From Trinickia caryophylli (GTDB lineage Bacteria > Pseudomonadota > Gammaproteobacteria > Burkholderiales > Burkholderiaceae), in NCBI RefSeq assembly GCF_034424545.1, contig NZ_CP139970.1, positions 4,230,908 through 4,294,907 of the forward strand: a DNA stretch of 64,000 nucleotides. Direction: 5' to 3'. Position numbers and translations under genes: made by a program. Below, one piece after another: positions 24,501 to 33,530 of the stretch; the stretch's first letter is position 1; every line of letters starts with the position of its first letter. The notes under the pieces are model-generated. The model had not been told where the DNA came from. It searched no databases and saw only the letters and a list, made by a program, of their open reading frames with translations.

Positions 24501-24843
24501 GGTTTCCCTCAAAGAATCGGGTCGCTATCGTACGCCGCTGTAGCGTCCGGCTCGAGCCACGTTATCGGGCCGAGCACGCGGACGACAAGCGGCGCGCTGT
24601 CAATTGAAACGCCGGTTCGCCTAGATTTCGATCGACTCCTTGGTGTCGGGGCGCCAGGGCGGTTTACCGGCCTGGCTGCGCGGAAATAAAAAAGCCGCCG
24701 CTCCTCGTGCATCGGAGCTGGCGGCTCGGCTTCGAGCGAAGCGCTGCGCCCGGCGAACGAAAGAAAGGCGTGTTCGGTCGAAAGGCGCAACTGCAGCGGA
24801 AACGGAATAAACGGGAACTCATTGCAACGCAATATAACGCGCG
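24501..24843. other. Intergenic region between phoH-like gene and bcp
   Basis: 343 bases without a gene. The bcp terminator sits at 24693-24726; the promoter of the phoH-like gene should lie in 24501-24680. Nothing else was recognised. Confidence 0.6.
24693..24726 (-). terminator. Rho-independent terminator after bcp
   Basis: On the minus strand AGCCGCC-(A)-GCTCC pairs with GGAGC-GGCGGCT across a 9-base loop with one bulge, followed by TTTTTTATTT. It lies about 120 bases beyond the bcp stop. Confidence 0.85.
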
Positions 24844-25308
24844 TCAAAGTCCTTGTACAGCTTGCAGGATCTCGTCCACATGGCCAGGCACCTTCACGCC
24901 GCGCCACTCGCGCCGCAAGACGCCGCTTGCGTCGATGAGAAACGTCGAGCGCTCGATGCCGCGTACTTCCTTGCCGTACATCTTTTTCATTTTGATGACA
25001 TCGAAAAGCGCGCAAAGCTGCTCGTCGCCGTCGGACAACAGCGGGAAGGGCAGCTCGAGCTTGGCCTTGAAGTTCTCGTGCGAGCGGATGCTGTCGCGCG
25101 AGACGCCAATGATCTCGGCTCCGGCCTTTTTGAATTTCGGATACAGGTCGCGAAACTGCAAGCCCTCGGTTGTGCAGCCGGGCGTGTTGTCCTTGGGGTA
25201 GAAGTACAAGACCACTTTCTTGCCCCGCAAGCCGGACAGCGCGAACGCGGCCCCGCCGGTAGCGGCGGCCGTAAAATCGGGGACAGGTTGGTCGACTGCA
25301 ATGGGCAC
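24844..25308 (-). CDS. bcp: Thioredoxin-dependent peroxiredoxin Bcp
   Basis: 154 residues, full length for Bcp/PrxQ. Peroxidatic Cys45 lies in YPKDNTPGCTTEG. The resolving cysteine five residues later (Cys50 in E. coli Bcp) is Leu here, so this is a 1-Cys variant or uses another cysteine (one near residue 99, EQLCALF). It reduces hydrogen peroxide and organic hydroperoxides in the cytoplasm with thioredoxin. ATG 25308 is preceded by AAAGGAGAAA. Confidence 0.95.
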   Translation of the reverse strand: MPIAVDQPVPDFTAAATGGAAFALSGLRGKKVVLYFYPKDNTPGCTTEGLQFRDLYPKFKKAGAEIIGVSRDSIRSHENFKAKLELPFPLLSDGDEQLCALFDVIKMKKMYGKEVRGIERSTFLIDASGVLRREWRGVKVPGHVDEILQAVQGL

Positions 25309-25395
25309 GTGGTTTCTCCTTTTTTATCGCGCAAAGCGTTCGAGCAGGGCGGTGGCCGGCTTACCCCGGCGCAGCCCAGGCGGCGCGTGCCAGCC

Positions 25396-26292
25396 CTAGT
25401 CGGGCTGGACGATCAACTCGCCCGCACGCCCCGGAATCTCGCCCCAGGTCACAGGGTACGATGGGAGCGAGTCGCGGTCCAGCGTCGCATGGTAATCGCC
25501 CATTGTCGCGAATGTGTGACCTTGCGCCTGCCATCCGGCCAGCAGTCGCTCGAAGACCGGTGCGAGCTTCTGGCCTTCCAGTTCGGCATGCAGCGTGAAC
25601 ACCTGATCGTGCGGGTTGCGTTCCGTTGCGGCGAGCAAACGCGTGGCCACGCTCGTTTCGTCGAGGCTATCGACGCCGAGCAGTTCGTCGAGCGTAGGCA
25701 AGGTCGTCGGCAATTGAACGTGGTCGAGCGTCCGGGCGCCGACCACCGGGCGATACGGTCCATGGCCGCGTCCGTCCGACGCGTAGCGCATGCCCCATGC
25801 GTCGATCTGCTCGAACGCGTGTTCGTTCATTTGCCAGCCTGCGGCGCCGTGCGTGGTGGGGGCGGTGCCGAAAATTTCGGCGAATCGCTCGTAGCTCTTG
25901 CCCATTTCACCAGCAGTCCAGGCCTGCGACCGGCTGCGGACGTTGTCCTGCCAATAGACGTGGTCCCACGTGTGGATACCGCATTCGAAGCCGGCTTCAT
26001 GCACCGCACGCATCTCGGCGGCTGCGCGTACCCCGATGTCGGGCCCCGGCAGCAGCACGCCATACATGAGCTGGCGCACGCCGTAATGCTCGACGACGGA
26101 CGTGCGCGACACCTTTTTCAGAAAGCCTGGCCGAAAGACGCGCCTGAGCGCCCACCCCGTATGGTCCGGACCGAGGCTGAAAAGGAACGTGGCCCGCGCT
26201 TTGAACCGATCGAGCATGCGCGCGAGGTTGGGCACGCCTTCGCGCGTGCCGCGCAGCGTATCGACGTCGATCTTGAGGACGATGCGAGCCAA
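25396..26292 (-). CDS. arnD: 4-deoxy-4-formamido-L-arabinose-phosphoundecaprenol deformylase ArnD
   Basis: 298 residues from TTG 26292, the only start that fits the family N terminus (ARIVLKIDVDTLRGTREGVP). The frame stays open far upstream but that part overlaps arnA. Polysaccharide deacetylase (NodB-like) fold with metal-site residues in DVDT and in GIHTWDH. It removes the formyl group from the Ara4FN lipid carrier on the periplasmic side. Last gene of the arn operon, 11 bases after arnA. Confidence 0.93.
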   Translation of the reverse strand: MARIVLKIDVDTLRGTREGVPNLARMLDRFKARATFLFSLGPDHTGWALRRVFRPGFLKKVSRTSVVEHYGVRQLMYGVLLPGPDIGVRAAAEMRAVHEAGFECGIHTWDHVYWQDNVRSRSQAWTAGEMGKSYERFAEIFGTAPTTHGAAGWQMNEHAFEQIDAWGMRYASDGRGHGPYRPVVGARTLDHVQLPTTLPTLDELLGVDSLDETSVATRLLAATERNPHDQVFTLHAELEGQKLAPVFERLLAGWQAQGHTFATMGDYHATLDRDSLPSYPVTWGEIPGRAGELIVQPD

Positions 26293-26303
26293 CGTGCGCC
26301 GCC

Positions 26304-27374
26304 TTACTGTTGCTGTTCGACGAGCGCGCGGGCGTCGGCCACGTGGGAGCGATAGGCTTCGAAGATCTTGCGCAGCGCGTCGTCGAACGTCGCCTGGGGC
26401 GCCCACCCGAGTTCCGCCATCGTGTTGTCGATCTTCGGCACGCGGTTTTGCACGTCCTGGTAGCCCTGGCCGTAGTACGCGCCCGACGACGTTTCGACGA
26501 GCTTCACGGCTTTCGCGGACTCGGCGTACTCCGGATACTCGGCTGCCAGCGCCAGCATCTTGTGCGCGAGCTCGCGCACCGAGAAGTTGTTCTTCGGGTT
26601 GCCGATGTTGTAGATCTTGCCCGAAGCGATGCCGTTCGCGTTTTCGATGATCTTCATGAGCGCACTGATGCCGTCGTCGATATCGGTGAACGCACGTTTT
26701 TGCGAGCCGCCGTCGACGAGGCTGATGTTCTCGCCACGAACGATGTGGCCGAGGAACTGCGTGACGACGCGCGAGCTGCCTTCCTTCGGCGTATAGATGG
26801 AGTCGAGGCCGGGCCCGATCCAGTTGAACGGTCGGAAGAGCGTGAAGTTCAGCCCTTCTTGCATGCCGTAGCCCCAGATCACGCGATCCATCAATTGCTT
26901 GGAGCAGGCGTAGATCCAGCGCGGCTTGTTGATCGGGCCGTAGGTGAGCGCCGAGGCTTCGGGGTCGAATTCCTCGTCGGCGCACATGCCGTAGACTTCG
27001 GAGGTCGACGGAAACACGAGGTGCTTACGGTACTTCACGGCCGAGCGGACGATCGGCAGATTCGCCTCGAAATCGAGTTCGAACACGCGCAGCGGCTGCT
27101 GGACATAGGTGGCAGGCGTGGCGATCGCGACGAGCGGAAGAATCACGTCGCATTTCTTCACGTGATACTCGACCCACTCCTTATTGATCGTGATGTCGCC
27201 CTCGAAGAAGTGCATCCGCTCGTGGTTGGCCAGATCGCCGAGCCGGTCGGTCTGCATGTCCATGCCGAAGACTTCCCAGTTGGTCGTCTCGAGGATGCGC
27301 TTCGACAGGTGATGGCCGATGAAGCCATTGACGCCGAGAATCAGTACTTTTTTGGCGAGATCTGCCATGTTCAT
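26304..27374 (-). CDS. arnA: UDP-glucuronic acid decarboxylase (ArnA C-terminal half, stand-alone)
   Basis: 356 residues from ATG 27374, which overlaps the formyltransferase stop as ATGA (a second ATG at 27368 is possible). Extended SDR: GVNGFIGHHL NAD motif, FPSTSEVYGM, catalytic YACSK. It matches the dehydrogenase/decarboxylase half of E. coli ArnA, which turns UDP-glucuronate into UDP-4-keto-pentose. In E. coli this domain is fused to the formyltransferase; here the two are separate but translationally coupled genes. Confidence 0.94.
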   Translation of the reverse strand: MNMADLAKKVLILGVNGFIGHHLSKRILETTNWEVFGMDMQTDRLGDLANHERMHFFEGDITINKEWVEYHVKKCDVILPLVAIATPATYVQQPLRVFELDFEANLPIVRSAVKYRKHLVFPSTSEVYGMCADEEFDPEASALTYGPINKPRWIYACSKQLMDRVIWGYGMQEGLNFTLFRPFNWIGPGLDSIYTPKEGSSRVVTQFLGHIVRGENISLVDGGSQKRAFTDIDDGISALMKIIENANGIASGKIYNIGNPKNNFSVRELAHKMLALAAEYPEYAESAKAVKLVETSSGAYYGQGYQDVQNRVPKIDNTMAELGWAPQATFDDALRKIFEAYRSHVADARALVEQQQ

Positions 27375-28318
27375 GAATGCCGGGAAGAGTGGATGATCTG
27401 AGCGAACTGCGCGGGCGTGACGACCGATTCCCGAGCGTCGCGCACGAGCCTCAGCTCGGAGATGGCAATGGCGCGCGCGTCGCCGCACACGCCGAATAAC
27501 GCATTATCGCTTAGGTGCAGACCGGGCGGCAAATTTGCCAGTGCCGTCGCCGCGTCGGCTCCCACAGGCACAAGGCGCGCACGCGCAACGATGAAGCGCG
27601 CGCCGCCCTGGTCGGTGAACGCGCCCGGATAGGGCGGCGCGACCGCGCGCACGAGGTTGTAGACGCGCTGGGCCGGCTGCGACCAATCGATGCGGCCATC
27701 CTCGGGCTTGCGGCCGCCGAAGTAGCTGCCGCTGGCGAGATCGTTCGGCAGACGCGGAGCCTCGCCGGCGATCAGTGCCGGCAGTACGCGCCAAAGCGTC
27801 TGCTCTGCGGCGACGGTCACTTTGTCGAATACCTGGCGCGCGGTATCGTCGGGCAGAATCGGCACGCTCGTCTGGCCGATGATCGCGCCGGCGTCGGGCT
27901 TGGCCGTCATTTCATGCAGCGTGGCGCCCGTTTCGGTTTCGCCGTTGAGCACGGCCCAATTGGTGGGCACGCGGCCGCGGTACTTCGGCAGCAGCGAGCC
28001 GTGCATGTTGTAGGCGCCGCGCGGCGCGAGCGCGAGCACGTCGGGCGGCAGCATGTGCCGGTAATAGAACGAGAAGAGCAAGTCGGGCCGCACGCGGCGT
28101 ACGGCCTCGCGCAGCTCGGCGCTGTCCGGCCCGGCTGGCCGGATCGCTTCGATCCCATGCTCGGCGGCGACGCTCGCGACACTTTCGAACCAGAGGTTCT
28201 CGTTCGGATTGTCTTCATGCGTCACGACGAGCGCGACGTCGACTCCGCGCGCGAGCAGCACTTGCAGGCAGCGCACGCCGACGTTGTGGTAGGCGAACAC
28301 GACGGCGCGTGGTTTCAT
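27371..28318 (-). CDS. UDP-Ara4N formyltransferase (ArnA N-terminal half, stand-alone)
   Basis: 315 residues from ATG 28318, overlapping the arnC stop as ATGA. Methionyl-tRNA formyltransferase-like fold with catalytic Asn104 and His106 (YNMHGSLLPKYRG) and Asp142 (KPDAGAIIG), numbering two residues off E. coli ArnA. It formylates UDP-4-amino-4-deoxy-L-arabinose with 10-formyl-THF. The stop overlaps the decarboxylase start, so the two ArnA activities are made from one message. Confidence 0.93.
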   Translation of the reverse strand: MKPRAVVFAYHNVGVRCLQVLLARGVDVALVVTHEDNPNENLWFESVASVAAEHGIEAIRPAGPDSAELREAVRRVRPDLLFSFYYRHMLPPDVLALAPRGAYNMHGSLLPKYRGRVPTNWAVLNGETETGATLHEMTAKPDAGAIIGQTSVPILPDDTARQVFDKVTVAAEQTLWRVLPALIAGEAPRLPNDLASGSYFGGRKPEDGRIDWSQPAQRVYNLVRAVAPPYPGAFTDQGGARFIVARARLVPVGADAATALANLPPGLHLSDNALFGVCGDARAIAISELRLVRDARESVVTPAQFAQIIHSSRHS

Positions 28319-29346
28319 CGGTTGCCGTCCCCGTCGACGAGGTGCTCGGCGCGCGAGCCGAACCCGGCTGGCGCGGCCAATTTTTCGCCCTCGCGTGCTT
28401 CGAGCACGGCCTGGACGAGATAGCGGGGCCGCGCGCGCACTTGCTGATAGATGCGGCCGATGTATTCGCCGAGCAGGCCCAGCGCGAAGAGGATGACCCC
28501 GAGCAGGAAGAACGTGATGGCGAACAGCGTGAAGACGCCCTGGACTTCCGCGCCGATCAGGAAGCGCCGGACGACGAGCAGCAGGAAGAGGCCGGCCGAG
28601 CCGAGCGACAGAATGACGCCGATGAACGAGAGCCACTGCAGCGGCACGACCGAGAAGCCCGTGACGAGGTCGAAATTGAGCCGTATCAGGCTATAGAGCG
28701 AGTATTTCGATTCGCCGGCGAAGCGCTCTTCGTGGGCCACCTCGATTTCGATCGGGTTTTGCGCGAAGGTGTAGGCGAGTGCCGGAATGAAGGTGTTGAC
28801 CTCGCCGCAGCGATTGATCGTATCGATGATCTGGCGGCTGTAGGCGCGCAGCATGCAGCCCTGGTCGGTCATGCGAATGTGCGTAATGCGCTCGCGCAGC
28901 CGGTTCATCGCGCGCGACGCCTTGCGCCGCCAGAGCGTGTCCTGGCGCTCGCGCCTGATCGAGCCCACGTAGTCGTAACCCTCGCGCATCTTGGCGACGA
29001 GTTTGCCGATCTCCTCTGGCGGGTTTTGCAGGTCGGCATCGAGCGTGAGCACGATCGCGCCGCGCGAGTGCTCGAAGCCTGCGAGAATTGCCATGTGCTG
29101 GCCGTAATTGCCGTTGAGCAGCACGACGCGCGTGGTGTCGGGCCGTGCGCGGAACTGTTCGGCGAGCATCGCCGCCGACTTGTCCCGACTGCCGTCATTG
29201 ATGAGAATGACCTCGTAGCTCGTGCCGAGCGCATCGAGCGCCGGGTAGAGACGGGCGAAGAGGGCGTGCAGCCCTGCTTCTTCGTTGTAGACGGGAATGA
29301 CGACCGAGACTTCCGGCGACGTCGAACGGTATTCGGTGTGGCTCAT
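28315..29346 (-). CDS. arnC: Undecaprenyl-phosphate Ara4FN transferase ArnC
   Basis: 343 residues. GT2 glycosyltransferase: VSVVIPVYNEE near residue 14, DGSRDKSA, the metal-binding DADLQNPPEE near 107, then two C-terminal membrane helices (about 235-258 and 265-295). It transfers the formylated aminoarabinose to undecaprenyl phosphate on the inner face of the membrane. It starts 6 bases after arnB and overlaps the next gene by 4. Confidence 0.95.
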   Translation of the reverse strand: MSHTEYRSTSPEVSVVIPVYNEEAGLHALFARLYPALDALGTSYEVILINDGSRDKSAAMLAEQFRARPDTTRVVLLNGNYGQHMAILAGFEHSRGAIVLTLDADLQNPPEEIGKLVAKMREGYDYVGSIRRERQDTLWRRKASRAMNRLRERITHIRMTDQGCMLRAYSRQIIDTINRCGEVNTFIPALAYTFAQNPIEIEVAHEERFAGESKYSLYSLIRLNFDLVTGFSVVPLQWLSFIGVILSLGSAGLFLLLVVRRFLIGAEVQGVFTLFAITFFLLGVILFALGLLGEYIGRIYQQVRARPRYLVQAVLEAREGEKLAAPAGFGSRAEHLVDGDGNR

Positions 29347-29352
29347 GTCCGC

Positions 29353-30507
29353 TTATTTCCCGTGTTGTTCGCAAATTCTGTTGACTGCCGAGACTACGCG
29401 CTCGACATCGCGCTCGGTCATCTGCGTGAAGAGCGGCAGCGTGACCGTCGTCGCGCCATAGCGCTCGGCATGCGGGAACATGCCCGGCGCGAACCCGCGC
29501 GCGCGATAGAGCGTGAACAGATGAATGGCGGGATAGTGCACGCCGGTGCCTATCCCATAACTGTCGTGCATCATTTGCATGAAGCCTGCGCGATCGAGCG
29601 AAAGCCGCTCGAGCGGCAGCGCGATCGGGAACATGTGCCAGTTGCTATTTTCGAAGTCGGCGAGCGGCAGGCCGATTCCGAGCGCCTGTGCGGGGCCGCT
29701 CGCGAAACCCTTGAAGTAGGCGCGCGCAAGTTCGCGGCGCTTCGCCGTGAACCGCTCGATCTGCGCGAGCTGGCCGAGGCCCACGCGGGCCGCGACGTCG
29801 GTCAGGTTGTACTTGCCCCCGAGCAGGTCGCAGTCCATGCCGTCGTATCCGGTACGCGTAATGCCCTGGAGCCGGTATTTGCGTGCAAGTTCCGCCTCGC
29901 GCTCGTCGTTGAGCACCAGTGCGCCGCCTTCGATCGACGTGAGATTCTTGTTCGCATGGAAGCTGAACGAGACGATGTCGCCGAGCTTGCCGATGCGCTC
30001 GCCGCGCCAGCTCGAGCCGAATGCCTGCGCGGCATCCTCGATCACGCGCAGGCCGTAGCCGCGGGCGATTTCGTAGAGCCGGTCCATATCGAGGGGCAGC
30101 CCGGCGAGATAGACGGGGATGATCGCCTTCGTGCGCGGCGTGATTGCCTTTTCGAGCAGGCTCAGGTCGATGTTTCGCGTTGCCGGGTCGATATCGACGA
30201 AAACGGGTGTCGCGCCCACTTCGAGAATGACGTTGCTCGTCGATACCCATGACATCGGCGAGGTGATGACCTCGTCCCCCGGGCCGACGCCCGCGATGCG
30301 CAAGCCGATCTCGAGCGTCGCTGTCCCCGAGTTGAAGGTGCGCACGGGGCGCCCGCCGCAGTACTCGGACAGCCGCTGCTCAAAGGCCTGGTTCTGAGGG
30401 CCGGTGGTGATCCAGCCGGAACGCAGCACGTCCGCTACGCCTTGAATCGTCTCTTCGTCGATTTCCGGGCGCACGAACGGCAGAAAGGGGGGAGAGTCCT
30501 GGGTCAT
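29353..30507 (-). CDS. arnB: UDP-Ara4O aminotransferase ArnB
   Basis: 384 residues, full length. PLP-dependent sugar aminotransferase of the DegT/DnrJ family; Schiff-base lysine K187 in SFHANKNLTSIEGG, and VIEDAAQAFGS for the PLP pocket. It converts UDP-4-keto-pentose to UDP-L-Ara4N using glutamate. Third gene of the operon in transcription order, 36 bases after the flippase subunit. Confidence 0.95.
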   Translation of the reverse strand: MTQDSPPFLPFVRPEIDEETIQGVADVLRSGWITTGPQNQAFEQRLSEYCGGRPVRTFNSGTATLEIGLRIAGVGPGDEVITSPMSWVSTSNVILEVGATPVFVDIDPATRNIDLSLLEKAITPRTKAIIPVYLAGLPLDMDRLYEIARGYGLRVIEDAAQAFGSSWRGERIGKLGDIVSFSFHANKNLTSIEGGALVLNDEREAELARKYRLQGITRTGYDGMDCDLLGGKYNLTDVAARVGLGQLAQIERFTAKRRELARAYFKGFASGPAQALGIGLPLADFENSNWHMFPIALPLERLSLDRAGFMQMMHDSYGIGTGVHYPAIHLFTLYRARGFAPGMFPHAERYGATTVTLPLFTQMTERDVERVVSAVNRICEQHGK

Positions 30508-30543
30508 GAATGAGTGCGATGCACGAATAAGAATGAAGTCCTG

Positions 30544-30915
30544 TCAGCTGCGCGAGAGCACGACCACCCCGACGAGAATGATCGCGATGCCGGCTATGCG
30601 CTGGATCGTGATCACTTCGCCGAACAGATACCACGCTGCGAACGCGTTGACCACGTAGCCGAGCGAGAGCATCGGATAGGCGACCGACACGTCCACGCGC
30701 GACAGCCCGACGATCCAGACGCCCACGCTGACGACATAGCACGCGAGGCCGCCGACGATGGGCCACTGCGTTGCGAGCTTGAACCCGACGGGCAGAATGT
30801 TCGCACGGGTGAATTCGAAGTGTCCAACTGCGTTCACGCCAGCCTTGAGCAGCAGTTGCGCCCCCGCATTCAGCATGACGCCAGTCAGGATGCAGACGAG
30901 CGATATGGGGTTCAT
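30544..30915 (-). CDS. Small multidrug-resistance-type flippase subunit (ArnE/ArnF-like)
   Basis: 123 residues with four membrane helices (start MNPISLVCILTGVMLNAGAQLLLK; end GIAIILVGVVVLSRS). EamA/SMR family. In Enterobacteria ArnE and ArnF form the heterodimer that flips Ara4N-phosphoundecaprenol; here only one such gene is present in the operon, so it may work as a homodimer. Placed between arnT and arnB. Confidence 0.88.
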   Translation of the reverse strand: MNPISLVCILTGVMLNAGAQLLLKAGVNAVGHFEFTRANILPVGFKLATQWPIVGGLACYVVSVGVWIVGLSRVDVSVAYPMLSLGYVVNAFAAWYLFGEVITIQRIAGIAIILVGVVVLSRS

Positions 30916-30958
30916 CTTGGCAGGGTCCGATTCGTCAGAAGGTTCAAGGGCGGGCGCA

Positions 30959-32692
30959 TCAGGGCTTTTCGACGATCACGCGGCGCACGTCGCGGGCGAT
31001 GACGCGCATCGGTACGTGCTGCGCGGCGAGCGAGTCATAGCGGTCGACTGTCATCACCGCGAGTGCATGCGGCTGCGCGTCCCAACGCTTGATCCACTCG
31101 GCGACGGTCGGCACCCACTTGCCAGGCTCCTGCTCGACGCCGAACGAGAGTTCGTTCGGGTCCTCCACCATGATCATCGTGTGGCCGATGTAAAAGGGCA
31201 GCGTGTGATCGAGCAGCGCAACCGAGTAGAACGGCGTGTCGGCCGGCAGCCGCGCGAGCGCCGCCTTCGCGGCCGGCGCGAGCAGTACGCCGGAGCTTTG
31301 GCGCCCGAACGCTTCGTGCCCCGTGCCCGCGATCGTACAAAGCAGCAGCCAGCCGGCGCTGAACGCCGCGGCCGACGGAAGAATCGAGCCGCGTGTACCT
31401 CGCGCAAGCGCCAAAGCGACGAGCGTCATCGCGAATGCGGCGGCAATTCCGGCGAATACCCAGAGGCGGAATTCCCGATAAAGCGCGTTCGGCGTTCGGG
31501 CGTCGCCGAATCGGGCGATGAAGATCGCGCCCACGGCGAGCGCGGCCAGCAGGAGGAGGTAGCCGACGAGATGGCGGCGCCACGCCCCGCGGGGGAGTTC
31601 GGGCAGATAGGCCCCGATCACGAGTGCGAGCGCAGGTGCTACGGGCAGCACGTACGAGACGAGCTTCGAATGCGACACGCTGAAAAAGAGAAAGATGAAC
31701 GCGCACCAGACGAAGAGCAGCGACGCGGGGCGGAACCCGTTCGATTCCGCGGGCCCCCTGGCCATCTGGCGGATGCTTTGCACGGCAATCGAGAGCCACG
31801 GCAGAAAGCCGACGAGCAGCACCCAGACGAAGTAATGGAACGGCCCCGGCCGATGCTGAGCGGGAGTCAAATAACGTTCGAATTGTTGAACGACGAAAAA
31901 GAAGTTCAGGAACTCGGGATTGCGTTGCTGGACGAGGACGAACCACGGTGTCGCGATCGCGAAAAAGACTACGAGCCCCGTGGCGAGATTGAGCCGCTTC
32001 CAGATTGCCCAGTCGCGCTCGATCAGCGTGTAGAGGACGAGCACGGCGCCGGGCAAAATGATGCCGACGAGCCCCTTGGACAGTACGGCGAGCGCCATGG
32101 CGGCCCAGCTCGCCCACATCCACAGCCGTCTTTCGCGCGCCGATGCCGCGCCGCGCTGGGCGAGCAGCATGGCGCACAGCGTCAGCTCCATCCAGAACGA
32201 CAGGCCCATATCGAGCGTGTTGAAATGGCCCATCAGGCTCCAGTAAGGCGCACCGACGAGTACCAGTGCGCTCGCGAAACCGGCCGCCGGGCCGATGAGG
32301 CGCGACGCGGTGTAGCCCGCCAGCAGCACGCCGGCGAAGCCCGTGAGCGCCGTATACAACCGGGCCTGCCACTCCCCGATGCCGAACCACGCGAACGTGA
32401 GCGCATTCGCCCAGGTTTGCAGCGGCGGCTTCTCGAAATACTTGTAGCCGTTGTAGCGAGGCGTGATCCAGTCGCCCGTCAGCAGCATTTCGCGCGCCAT
32501 TTCCGCATAGCGCCCTTCGTCGCTCGGGACGAGATGGCGCAAGCCGAGCGGCAGGAACCAGATGAGCGCGAGCGCGACGACGAAAATGAGCAGCGCGACG
32601 CCGCCGAGCGGCGCGACGGCGGCGGCCCGGCTGGGCGGGGCGACCCGCTCGGCGGCCGACTCGGCCGCCCTGGGATAACGTTGTAGCGACAT
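30959..32692 (-). CDS. arnT: Lipid A aminoarabinose transferase ArnT
   Basis: 577 residues. GT-C/GT83 (PMT-like) membrane transferase: catalytic DEGRYAEMAREM in the first periplasmic loop (about residues 58-70), about twelve membrane helices, and a C-terminal periplasmic domain (YDSLAAQHVPMRVIARDV). It moves L-Ara4N from undecaprenyl phosphate to lipid A, lowering the negative charge and giving polymyxin resistance; in Burkholderia the modification is reported essential. First gene of this arn operon, unlike the enteric order where arnB leads. Confidence 0.94.
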   Translation of the reverse strand: MSLQRYPRAAESAAERVAPPSRAAAVAPLGGVALLIFVVALALIWFLPLGLRHLVPSDEGRYAEMAREMLLTGDWITPRYNGYKYFEKPPLQTWANALTFAWFGIGEWQARLYTALTGFAGVLLAGYTASRLIGPAAGFASALVLVGAPYWSLMGHFNTLDMGLSFWMELTLCAMLLAQRGAASARERRLWMWASWAAMALAVLSKGLVGIILPGAVLVLYTLIERDWAIWKRLNLATGLVVFFAIATPWFVLVQQRNPEFLNFFFVVQQFERYLTPAQHRPGPFHYFVWVLLVGFLPWLSIAVQSIRQMARGPAESNGFRPASLLFVWCAFIFLFFSVSHSKLVSYVLPVAPALALVIGAYLPELPRGAWRRHLVGYLLLLAALAVGAIFIARFGDARTPNALYREFRLWVFAGIAAAFAMTLVALALARGTRGSILPSAAAFSAGWLLLCTIAGTGHEAFGRQSSGVLLAPAAKAALARLPADTPFYSVALLDHTLPFYIGHTMIMVEDPNELSFGVEQEPGKWVPTVAEWIKRWDAQPHALAVMTVDRYDSLAAQHVPMRVIARDVRRVIVEKP

Positions 32693-32794
32693 GGGTCCGA
32701 ATCCGTCAGAGATGCCGCGAGAGCGGCGAAAGCGCGCAGCGCGGCGGCGCAGGCGGCCGCTCGCGATACGCGCGGTGGGGCGAAGCGCCGGGTG

Positions 32795-33169
32795 TCATTG
32801 CTCGATGAGCAGTGCGGCGACGACGCGGCGGCCCTCGGCCATCAAAATGTTGTAGGTGCGGCAGGCGGCCATGAAGTCCATCGACTCCACGCCGATGCGC
32901 CGTGCCGTGAGTTCCGCGGTGAGGCGCGGGTGGGGAAAACGCAGCCGCGCGCCGCTGCCGAACACGACGAGTTCCGGCTCGGTGGCGAGCACGAGTTCGA
33001 AATGTTCGGGAGCAAGGGCTTCGAACGACGAAACCGGCCACGCGATGACCGGCGCGTCGGGCACGACCACGATGCTGCGCTCGTGGCGTTCCAGATTGAC
33101 CTCGACGTAGTGGGCGCCGTAACCGGTGACGGTGTTCAAGGCGCCGCTCGCATCCTGGTGTAATTTCAA
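32795..33169 (-). CDS. Mth938-like domain protein (DUF498/NDUFAF3 family)
   Basis: 124 residues. The start is TTG 33169; no ATG or GTG fits the family N terminus (MKLHQDASGALNTVTGYG). Mth938 domain: PVSSFEALAPEHFELVLA, VFGSGARLRFPHP, IGVESMDFMAACRTYNILMAEGRRVVAAL. The family includes the mitochondrial complex I assembly factor NDUFAF3, but bacterial function is not established. It lies 102 bases upstream of arnT on the same strand and may share its transcript. Confidence 0.88.
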   Translation of the reverse strand: MKLHQDASGALNTVTGYGAHYVEVNLERHERSIVVVPDAPVIAWPVSSFEALAPEHFELVLATEPELVVFGSGARLRFPHPRLTAELTARRIGVESMDFMAACRTYNILMAEGRRVVAALLIEQ

Positions 33170-33530
33170 ATCCGTTGTTCCGTAGTTCGCTGGGCCGTGC
33201 GCTCCGCCACTGCCGCGGGGAGTCGATGTACCGCCTCGGCTCAGGCTCCGGGCGGGGCCCGATCAGGTCCGGCCAAGCGCTTCGCGACAGCCGCGCATTG
33301 CGAAAGTTGGCCAAAATCCGCTAAATTATAACTTTTTAGCCGCCCGGCGGCGCCTTTTGCATCGCGATCGACGCGCGAGAAGCGCCAAAAGCGCTTTCGA
33401 GCGCTTACAGTCTCACCGGCTCCTGTCTCGATCCAAATGCGCGATCCAATGCGCGGCGTCATTCGCCGCCACGTCCAGCGCCACCTGCGCGGTGCCCGGC
33501 ATCCCCTTTTTGGCTATTCCGCGAGGAACC
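33170..33530. other. Divergent promoter region between Mth938-like gene and alaC
   Basis: 361 bases without a gene. An AT-rich island at 33315-33345 contains the inverted repeat GCTAAA (33320-33325) / TTTAGC (33335-33340) around TTATAACTT, a likely promoter region for one or both directions. Confidence 0.55.

Noticed and set aside
28309..32686. Long plus-strand open frames (647 and 642 codons) opposite the arn operon
   Set aside because: Arg/Glu/His-rich antisense translations of arnC, arnB and arnT without recognisable domains.
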